Shown piece after piece: positions 55,999 to 64,000 of a stretch of DNA of 64,000 nucleotides (positions are counted from its first letter, which is position 1; every line of letters begins with the position of its first letter). The stretch lies in contig CM077668.1 in assembly GCA_039707655.1 (NCBI GenBank), positions 401,167,630 to 401,231,629 of the forward strand, given 5' to 3'. The notes beneath the pieces are model-generated. The model saw nothing but the letters and a program-made list of their open reading frames with translations. It ran no database searches and was not told where the DNA came from. The DNA comes from Elymus sibiricus (taxonomy: Eukaryota; Streptophyta; Magnoliopsida; Poales; Poaceae). The translations under genes and the position numbers were made by a program.

Positions 55999-56180
55999 GG
56001 CGATCTAGATCTGTTACCTTGTGGGCGACTCGTGGGTCCCCTCAGTTGTTTCTTATGGTGGTCAAAACATACGGGGGTATATATAAAGAATTAACACCGA
56101 AGGCACTAATCCGAAGTTTATCGCCCTGTTGCCTTGTGGGCGACTCGTGGGTCCCCTCAGCTGTTTCTTATTTTTTTAAA
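55999..56180 (-). promoter_or_regulatory. Putative internal promoter of the E2 accessory ORF
   Basis: A TATA box (CTTTATATATACCC on the minus strand, 56077-56088) stands about 80-85 bases before the ATG at 55998. The leader contains a copy of a ~40-base segment (CTTGTGGGCGACTCGTGGGT) that also lies upstream at about 56130, as if by local duplication or gene conversion; this distinguishes it from E1 and E3. Confidence 0.45.
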
Positions 56181-56266
56181 TTTTCTAATATTCCAAAACT
56201 GACAGAAATAATTTTTATGGAATTTTTGGAGTCGGTTTACTTACTGTATCACATACCTACCCCTTT

Positions 56267-57241
56267 TCAGGGTGTTGGAGTGTTCCGGAAGGACTCTTTG
56301 ATGTGTTCCTCCGGTGTAATTGTTTCAATAATATTAGTTTCAACATTAATGGGAGTACCTGAAATATAATGCTTAATTCTTTGCCCATTCACCACTCTCG
56401 GGTTGGTGCCTTCGGAGTCGTTTATTTTAATGGCTCCGGAGCGATAAACTTCCTCGATGATATACGGTCCTTCCCATTTAGAGAGAAGCTTTCCTGCAAA
56501 GAATCTCAAACGAGAATTGTATAATAAAACATGATCACCTACTTTGAATTCCCGTTTTGGAATTCTTTTGTCATGCCATCTTTTAACTTTTTCTTTAAAC
56601 AACTTGGCATTTTCACTGGCTTGGGTTCTCCATTCATCTAAAGAGCTAATATCAAATAACTTCTTTTCACCGGCAAGTTTAAAATCATAATTGAGTTCTT
56701 TAATTGCCCAATAAGCTTTATGTTCTAGTTCAAGAGGTAAATGACATGCTTTTCCATAAACCATTTTATACGGAGACATACCCATAGGATTTTTATAAGG
56801 AGTTCTGTAAGCCCATAGTGCATCATCAAGTTTCTTAGACTAATTCTTTCTGGATCTATTAATGGTCTTTTGCAAAATCAATTTTATTTCTCTATTAGTT
56901 AATTCAACTTGACCACTAGACTGAGGATGATAGGGAGATGCAATTCTATGATGAACATCATATTTAGCAAGCAACTTACCGAAAGCACCATGAATAAAAT
57001 GTGAACCACCATCAGTCATTAAATATCTAGGGACTCCAAACCTCGGGAAAATAACTTTTTAAAGCATTTTAATAGAAGTGTTATGATCAGCACTACTAGT
57101 TGGAATAGCTTCTACCCACTTAGTAACGTAATCAACAACAACTAAAATATGAGTATACCTGTTGGATTTAGGAAAAGGTCCGATATAATCAAAACCCCAA
57201 ACATCAAATGGATCAATAACAAGTGAACAATTCATAGGCAT
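56267..57241 (-). pseudogene. E2 pol: integrase
   Basis: Core region FDVWGFDYIGPFPKSNRY with the first catalytic Asp, then [16 protein letters not shown] and SSGQVELTNREIK-like sequence, then [19 protein letters not shown] and the C-terminal [15 protein letters not shown]. In-frame stops stand at 57059-57061 and 56840-56842 (TAG where E1 has tryptophan, RKNWSKK). No frameshift was seen. Confidence 0.85.
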
Positions 57242-57244
57242 TTC

Positions 57245-59005
57245 CTAACGTCTACCAACATTACCTATTCTTTGACATTCATCACAAGAAAGGACAAACT
57301 TACGTGCATCTTTGAAAAGAGTAGGCCAATAAAAACCAGATTGTAATACCTTGTGTGCAGTTCGGTCTGCCGCATGGTGTCCTCCATATGCCTCGGAGTG
57401 ACACTTACGTAGGATTTGTTTATGTTCATGCTCAAGTACACAACGTCTAATTATACCATCTACTCCTTCTTTATATAAGTGTGGGTCATCCCAAAAGTAA
57501 TGTCTTAAATCAAAGAAGAGCTTTTTCTTTTGTTGATATGTAAAGCTAGATGGTATGTATTTAGCAACAATGTAATTAGCATAGTCTGCATACCAAGGAG
57601 TACTACGAGAAGCATTTATCACAGCTAATTGTTCATCAGGAAAATCATCATTAATAGGAAGTGGGTCATCAAGAACATTTTCCATTCTAGACAAATTATC
57701 AGCCACGGGATTCTCAGCTCCCTTTCTATCAATAATATGCAAGTCAAATTCTTGTAGCAAAAGAACCCACCTAATAAGTCTAGGTTTAGCGTCTTTCTTT
57801 TCCATAAGATATTTAATGGCAGCATGATCAGTGTGAATAGTAACCTTGGAATCAACAATGTAAGATCTGAATTTATCACATGCAAACACAACTGCTAAGA
57901 ATTCTTTCTCAGTGGTAGCATAATTTCTTTGAGCACTGTCTAGAGTTTTACTAGCATAATGGATAACATTTAATTTCTTATCAACTCTTTGTCCTAGAAC
58001 AGCACCAACAGCATAATCACTAGCATCACACATAATTTCAAAGGGTAAGTTCCAATCAGGTGGTTGAATAATAGGTGCAGAAATTAAGGCTTTCTTAAGT
58101 ACTTCAAAAGCTTCTACACAATCATCATCAAAAACAAAAGGAACATCCTTTTGCAAGAGATTGGTAAGAGGTCTAGAAATTTTAGAGATGTCTTTTATAA
58201 ACCTTCTATAGAAACCAGCATGACCAAGGAAACTTCTTATACCTTTGATATCCTTAGGGCATGGCATTTTCTCAATAGCATCAACTTTAGCTTTATCAAC
58301 TTCAATACCTCTTTCAGAAATTTTATGCCCAAGGACTATACCTTCATTCACCATAAAGTGGCACTTCTCCCAATTCAAGACAAGATTAGTTTCTTGACAT
58401 CTCTGCAAAACTCGATCATGGTTGCTCAAGCAATCATCAAAAGAAGTTCCGTAAATGGAGAAATCATCCATGAAAACCTCAACAATCTTTTCACAAAAGT
58501 CAGAGAATATAGCGGTCATACATCTTTGAAAGGTAGCAGGTGCATTACATAAACCAAAAGGCATACGACGATAAGCATATGTTCCAAAAGGACAAGTAAA
58601 GGTGGTTTTCTCTTGATCTTCAGGTGACACAGGTATTTGAGAGAAACCAGAATAACCATCTAAGAAACAAAAGTGTGTATGCTTAGACAATCTTTCTAAC
58701 ATTTGATCAATAAAAGGCAAGGGGCAATGATCTTTCCTAGTAGCTTTATTTAATTTCCTGAAATCAATTACCATCCTATAACCAGTTACAATTCTTTGTG
58801 GGATAAGTTCATTTCTATCATTAGGAACAACGATAATACCTCCTTTCTTAGGAACACAATGAACAGGGCTTACCCATCTACTATCAGCTATGGGATAAAT
58901 TATACCTGCCTCCAGAAGTTTTAATATTTCAGTTCTTACCACATCCTTCATTCTAGGATCCAGCCTTCTTTGATGATCAACAATGGGTTTAGCATCTAGC
59001 TCCAT
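57245..59005 (-). pseudogene. E2 pol: reverse transcriptase, RNase H, integrase zinc finger
   Basis: 586 uninterrupted residues with [50 protein letters not shown] (RT active site), [42 protein letters not shown] (RNase H) and [10 protein letters not shown] ... [11 protein letters not shown] (zinc finger). This is the best-preserved polymerase in the window. It ends in a TAG (57245-57247) where E1 has CAG (glutamine). Confidence 0.92.
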
Positions 59006-59116
59006 ATGAATTTTATGCTGACATAAAATGGGACTAATGCCCTTAAGATCATCAAGAGTATATCCAATAGCAGCACGGTGCTTCTTCAGAGTTTTATGTA
59101 ATCTCTTTTCTTCATG

Positions 59117-60019
59117 CTATGAAAGGTTAGCACTAATAATAACAGGATATATCTTCTTTTCATCAAGATAAGCATATTTAAGAGTATCAGGTATTTGCTT
59201 TAATTCAAACACAGGAACAACCTTGGGTGGAGGTGGATCTCCCAAGGTTTCAACAGGCAAATTATATTTAAGTATAGGTGCTTGTTTAAAGAACAACTCA
59301 TCTATTTCATTTCTTTCATTCATATGCATATCATTCTCATGCTCAAGCAAATATTGTTCTAAAGGATCAGTGGGAGGCACAACAATAGAGGCAAGACCAA
59401 TAATTTCATCTTTGTTAGGTAATTCTTTATCATGAGGTTGTCTACGAAATTTAGAGAAATTAAACTCATGAGACATCTCACCAAAATTAACACTGCCAAT
59501 TTCTTTAGTGCAATCAATCTTAGCATTAACAGTATTCAAGAAGGGTCTAACAATTATAATGGGACAAAAATCATCTTCTGCTGATCCAGGAACAAGAAAA
59601 TCAGTAGGATATTTGATCTTACCACACAAGACTTCAACATCTCTAACAATCCCAAGTGGTGAAATAGTATCTCTGTTTGCAAGCTTAATAGTAACATCAA
59701 TATCTTCAATCTCAACAGGTGCAATATCATTCATGACTTCTTGATAGAGAGTAAATGGAATAGCACTCACACTAGCACCAATATCACATAAACCATGATA
59801 GCAATGATCTCCAATTTTAACAGAAATAACAGGCAAGCCAACTACAGGTTTGTTTTTATCTTTAGTGTTTGGCTTAGCAATTCTTGTTGCTTCATCACAG
59901 AAATATATGACATGTCCATCAATATTATCAACCAAAAGATCTTTAACCATTGCAACACTAGGTTCAACTTTAATTTGTTCAGACGATCTAGGTGCTCTAA
60001 TATTACTCTTATTAACCAC
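59117..60019 (-). pseudogene. E2 pol: aspartic protease
   Basis: CDIGASVSAIPFTLYQEV is the active-site region and FCPIIIVRPFLNTVNAKIDC the second block. It reads on through LDEKKIYPVIISANLS, where E1 has a stop, and ends at its own TAG at 59117-59119. Confidence 0.85.
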
Positions 60020-60073
60020 AGTTGAAGCTTTAGCATGTTCCTTAATCCTAACAGGGAAAGGAGGTTTCTCAAT

Positions 60074-60386
60074 CTAAGCAGTAGGCACAACTGGATCAAC
60101 ATTGTAAACAATTGTTTCTTCTTTAACACTAACAGGTTCTTCATTCAATTCAATAGGTGGATGATATTTAAACCATTTCTCCGTAGGGAGATCAACATGA
60201 GCAGCAAAAGATTCACAAAAGGTAGCTACTATCTCAGAGTCAAGGCCATATTTAGTACTAAACTTACGAAAAGCATCAGTTTCCATAAAATATTTAACAC
60301 AATCAAACTCAAGATTTATACCTGACTCATTACCTTTGTCGATTTCCCAATCTTCAGAGTTACGTTTAATTCTTTCTAGAAGATCC
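60074..60386 (-). pseudogene. E2 gag C-terminal fragment
   Basis: It reads LLERIKRNSEDWEIDKGNES and then FSTKYGLDSEIVATFCESFA as in E1, in the same frame as the protease, with a TAG at 60074-60076. The gag capsid domain is missing because the E3 LTR begins at 60387. Confidence 0.8.
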
Positions 60387-61859
60387 TGATGACCCACAAG
60401 TATAGGGGATCAATCGTAGTCCTTTCGATAAGTAAGAGTGTCAAACCCAACGAGGAGCAGAAGGAAATGACAAGCGGTTTTCAGCAACGTATTTTCTGCA
60501 AGCACTGAAATTATCGGTGACAAGTAGTTTGATAGCAAGATAATTTGTAATAAGTGACAAGTAGCAATAGTAACTAAGGTGCAGTAAGGTAGCCCAATCC
60601 TTTTGTTGCAAAGGAGAGGCCAGAACGATCTCTTATAATAAGCAAAGCGTTCTCGAGGACACATGGGAATTTCATCTAGTCACTTTCGTCATGTTTGTTT
60701 GATTCGTGTTCGCTAGTTTGATAATTTGATATGTGGGTGGACCGGTGCTTGGGTGCTGTTCTTACTTGAACAAGCCTCCCACTTATGATTAACCCCTCTC
60801 GCAAGTATCCGCAACTACGAAACAAGAATTAAGATAAATCTAACCATAGCATTAAACATATGGATCCAAATCAGCGCCTTACGGAATAGCGCATAAACTC
60901 GGGTTTAAGCTTCTGTCACTCTAGCAGCCCATCATCTAATTACTACTCCACAATGCATTCCATTAGGCCCAAAGATGGTGAAGTGTCATGTAGTCGATGG
61001 TCACATGACACCACTAAGAGAATCAACTACATACATATCATCAAAATATCGACTGAATACCAAATTCACATGATTACTTATGACAAGACTTCTCCCATGT
61101 CCTCTAGAACAAAAGTAACTACTCACAAATCATGTTCATGTTCAAGATCAGAGTGGTATTGAATAGTATAATGGATCTGAACATATAATCTTCCAGCAAA
61201 TAAACCAACTAGCATCAACTACAAGATGTAATCAACACTACTAGCAACCCACAGGTACCAATCTGAGGTTTTGAGACAAAGATTGAATACAAGAGATGAA
61301 CTAGGGTTTGAGATGAGATGGTGCTAGTGAAGATGTTGATGAAGATTGGTCCTCCCACAATGAGAGGATCGTTGGTGATGACGATGGCTTCGATTTCCCC
61401 CTCCCGGAGGGAAGTATCCCCGGCGGAATCGCTCCACCAGAGAGCAAAAGTGCTCTTGCCCAAGTTCCGCCTCGAGACGGCGGCGCTCCGTCCCAAAAGT
61501 CTTCTCCTTATTTTTTCTAGGGCAAATGGGCTTATATACCAGAAAATGGGCACCGGAGGCTGGCCAGGGGCCCCACAAGCCACCAGGGCGCGCATGGGGG
61601 GGTGGCGCGCACTGGTGCCTCGTGGGCACCTGGGTGGCCCCCTCTGGTACTTCTTTTCAGCTCATTTGGAGATGTGCAGAATAGGTATCTCTGACATAGC
61701 TTTTTCAGGTCCAGAATTCCAGCTGCCGGCAATCTCCCTCCGTATGTAAATCTTGCATATTAAGAGAGAAAAGGCATTAGAATTGCTCTACAAAGTGTTA
61801 TATTGATTAAAAACACTATAAATAACTGTAGGAAAACATGATGCAAAATGGACGTATCA
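60387..61859 (-). repeat. E3 3' LTR (1473 bp)
   Basis: It has the same ends as the other LTRs. The TATA box (GGTATATAAGCCC on the minus strand) is near 61530-61542 and the GC hairpin (CCAGGGCGCGC ... GGCGCGCACTGG) is at about 61580-61615. It lacks ~47 bases after TTCTTTTC (61655) that E1 has (the stretch with TTTATTTATTCCAAA). Confidence 0.92.
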
Positions 61860-62459
61860 ACTCCCCCAAGTTTAGACCTCGCTTGTCCTCAAGCGAAAGC
61901 CGATATCGATAATCATGTCCACATGTTTAGAGACAGAGGTGTCGATAAAATACGGACATAGTAGCATCATGATCATTATTATAACAGCAATATTCATTAT
62001 CATAGAACTTCTCATGAGCAAGTAACAATTCATCACAACAACGAAGTATAAGACATAAACTTTCTTGAAAACTAACAAACTATGTTCTCAGTCAACAATG
62101 CAATTGCAATTCATCATATTTTCAGGAAGGGTCTCATGTAGGAGCTTTTATCAAGTCCACATACTCAACCATCATTTAGTCTTCTATGATTGCTAACACT
62201 CACAACATATATATGGAGCAAAAAGTTTCAGCCAGAAACATAGAAAGATAGGGGCTTATAATTTCGCCTCCCAACTTATTCACCTCAAGGGTAATGTCAA
62301 CAATAATAACTCATGATCACTCATATCCAACTGGATATATGTGCCTAGATCTTTCCCCACCACATGATGCTTGCAAAAGAGAAAAATAAAAAGGAATAGA
62401 GGAGAACACTATTGACTCTTGCATAAAAAGTAAATACATAAAAGTAAAAGATAGGCCCT

Positions 62460-62681
62460 TTGCAGAGGGAAGCAGAGGTTGTCATGCGCTTTTTGTTGTT
62501 GGATGCACAATCTCTTAATGCAAGGGAACGTCACTTTATATTGCCCCTTGTGATAGCAACCTTTATTATGCAGTCCGTCGCTTTTATTTCTTTACCATCA
62601 CAAGTTCGTACAAAGCTTATTTTCCTTTACAATAAAAATTCATACATATTTAGGAGCAATTTTTATTGCTTTATGAACTAA
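62460..62681 (+). CDS. Antisense ORF a in E3
   Basis: 73 residues, with MQREAEVV before the shared MRFLLLDAQSLNARERHF. It is the third copy of the ORF at 1056-1256 and 54648-54884 and is also unbroken. ORF b that follows is stopped early, as in E1. Confidence 0.35.
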   Translation: MQREAEVVMRFLLLDAQSLNARERHFILPLVIATFIMQSVAFISLPSQVRTKLIFLYNKNSYIFRSNFYCFMN

Positions 62682-63405
62682 TGACAACTTACTTGAAGGA
62701 TCTTATTCAATCCATAGGTAGATATAGTGGACTCTCATGACATGAAACTGGGTTTAAGGGTTTTGGATGCAGAAGTAGTATCTCTACTTGGTGCGGATTT
62801 TTGGCTAGCAAAGATATTGGGCAAGCACCACATGTTGGAGGATCTATGACAATATAACTTCTATGTGAATATAAGCAAACATAATTCATTACGTTGTCTT
62901 CCTTGTCCAACGTCAACAATTTGACATAAAATACTCAATGGGGGCTCACAATCATAAAAGATGTCCAAGATAGTGTATTTGCATGTGAATCTTCTCTTCC
63001 CTTATTAATTTTTTTCATGAATTGCATCATTGACTAATGCTATGCTTGTTAACCTTCAATAAATTTACCACTTATACTTTTCTTTATGTAATGTCATTAC
63101 TTTCCATAAGATTAGCATATGATATTTTTTCATTATTTTCATTGCTAGGATTGAAACATAAAAATAAAGAAGCAAAAACTCAAACTACTCTTTATTATAT
63201 AACTCTCAACTCAATTACATAGATAGATAGATCACGAAACTAGCACTCGAAAATAGATCATACTAAACTTTTATTCAACTAGATCATGAAATAACTAAGG
63301 ATCGAACTAAAAATAGGTAAAGATAATAAAAGTGATGGTGATACGATACCGGGGCACCTCCCCCAAGCTTGGCACTAGCCAAGGGGAGCGCCCATACCCA
63401 TGTAC

Positions 63406-63816
63406 TCAAGTTTCTTTCTTCGGTGATGAAGGTGATGATGAAGTAGTGGGCTTGTCCTTCAGTTTTTGCTTGAGAACATAGTTTTCTTTCTTCAACTTGC
63501 TAATTTCTTGCTCAAGCTCCACTATCTTCTCACACAATACGTTCTTGTTTTCCTGTAGAAGACGGAAAGGGATAAATTGGATCTTAGATTTGTTTACTAT
63601 GTTTGGAAGGCTCAACTTCTTGAACTCCACATGCATATCTCCCGGTTGAGGTAGAGGGGCATCTTCTTCATCTGAGCTCGCGTCTTCTGTTCCCTTCATG
63701 TTGGCATCTCGCTCCTCCTCTGCAGACCATCCATATGGGTCTATATCCCCATAGATCCTTGGATTTGTAACATAGTGTGATACGAAGCTCTCTCCATCTG
63801 AGTCTTGAGACGACAT
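63406..63816 (-). CDS. E3 accessory ORF with conserved tail
   Basis: 136 residues starting MSSQDSDGESFVSHYVTNP, with an acidic middle (GTEDASSDEEDAPLPQPGD), a strong leucine-spaced coiled coil (IVELEQEISKLKKENYVLK) and the shared end LKDKPTTSSSPSSPKKET. The N-terminal two thirds match neither E1 nor E2. Function unknown; oligomerisation through the coiled coil is likely. Confidence 0.6.
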   Translation of the reverse strand: MSSQDSDGESFVSHYVTNPRIYGDIDPYGWSAEEERDANMKGTEDASSDEEDAPLPQPGDMHVEFKKLSLPNIVNKSKIQFIPFRLLQENKNVLCEKIVELEQEISKLKKENYVLKQKLKDKPTTSSSPSSPKKET

Positions 63817-64000
63817 ACTTTCGGATCTGTCAGAAAGATAGCACGAAACAAGAACAGAGGAGAATCTTGCGATACGGTGGTCAAAACATCCGGGAGTATA
63901 TATAAAGTATTTTTATCTTGCAAAACAAGTATTCCAGGAGAAAACATAGTCGGGAAGGCTCATGAGGGGCCCACGAGCCACCAGGGCGCGCCTGGGGGGG
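63817..64000 (-). promoter_or_regulatory. Putative internal promoter of the E3 accessory ORF
   Basis: TATA box TTTATATATACTCC at about 63895-63907 lies about 80-90 bases before the ATG. The leader (GATCTGTCAGAAA, CACGAAACAAGAACAGAGG, GCGATACGGTGGTCAAAAC on the plus strand) is nearly the same as in E1. The GC-rich hairpin starts at 63978 and is cut by the window edge. Confidence 0.5.

Larger units (their letters stand above)
52522..60386 (-). mobile_element. E2: second Athila-like LTR retrotransposon, truncated in gag
   Basis: The order matches E1: 3' LTR (52522-54019), polypurine tract, antisense ORF, accessory ORF, integrase, RNase H, RT, protease and the end of gag. At 60386, inside gag (after TCTAGAAGATCC), the sequence switches directly to the LTR of E3. 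The rest of gag, the primer site and the 5' LTR are absent from the window. E2 interrupted the LINE fragment at 52521. Confidence 0.9.
60387..64000 (-). mobile_element. E3: third Athila-like LTR retrotransposon (3' part)
   Basis: The 3' LTR (60387-61859), polypurine tract, antisense ORF, accessory ORF and its upstream GC-rich hairpin are present. pol and the 5' LTR lie beyond the window. E3 appears to have inserted into gag of E2. The target duplication cannot be checked because its other side is outside. Confidence 0.88.

Overview
The window is from a large grass genome, most probably a Triticeae species (wheat, barley, rye or Aegilops). The evidence is the type and density of repeats: Athila-type Ty3/Gypsy elements with ~1.5 kb LTRs and a tRNA-Asp primer site, a 12.4 kb CACTA element whose ends carry TATGCCGACGGC palindromes, Stowaway and Harbinger-like MITEs, L1-like LINEs with DUF4283/zinc-knuckle ORF1, and Helitron ends of the grass type. 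Family names and species were not checked against any database. No rRNA, tRNA or CRISPR array was seen, and only one ordinary host gene is recognisable.

Layout. 1-9173: Athila-like element E1 on the minus strand, with its 3' LTR cut by the window edge. 9188-10847: decayed LINE ORF1 on the plus strand, split by a 214 bp MITE. 10887-25799: a 5'-truncated LINE on the minus strand with a 16 bp target duplication, itself split by a complete CACTA element (11060-23427, TSD ATC). 25868-38521: a 12.65 kb LTR element without recognisable gag or pol (TSD TTAAT, LTRs ~98% identical by eye), containing a probable Helitron (about 26809-32169). 38527-47059: gene-fragment-rich DNA ending in a Helitron-type 3' terminus, with two MITEs and a 1.2 kb retroposon. 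47167-48153: a terminal-inverted-repeat transposon. 48344-50936: a DUF1618 gene on the minus strand; five exons can be joined in frame, but its 3' end is interrupted or lost. 51300-52521: a LINE fragment. 52522-60386: a second Athila-like element (E2), broken in gag by the 3' LTR of a third (E3, 60387 to the window end).

The most unusual pattern is in E1, E2 and E3. Between pol and the 3' LTR each copy has a sense ORF. The three ORFs differ almost completely, but all end in the same short tail (PTTSSSP-SPKKET). In E1 and E3, and less exactly in E2, the ORF is preceded by a conserved leader, and in all three a TATA box lies about 80-90 bp before the ATG. E1 and E3 also have upstream DNA resembling the LTR's own GC-rich promoter hairpin. 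This looks like a retrotransposon accessory-gene cassette with its own promoter and an exchangeable coding part. An antisense ORF lies beside it in all three copies. gag-pol in E1 and E2 is broken only by in-frame stop codons, with no frameshift seen.

The insertions can be ordered. The LINE ORF1 region was the host for the second LINE, which then received the CACTA element. The non-coding LTR element entered the same host stretch about 50 bp further on; the Helitron sequence either inserted into it later or was already part of it.
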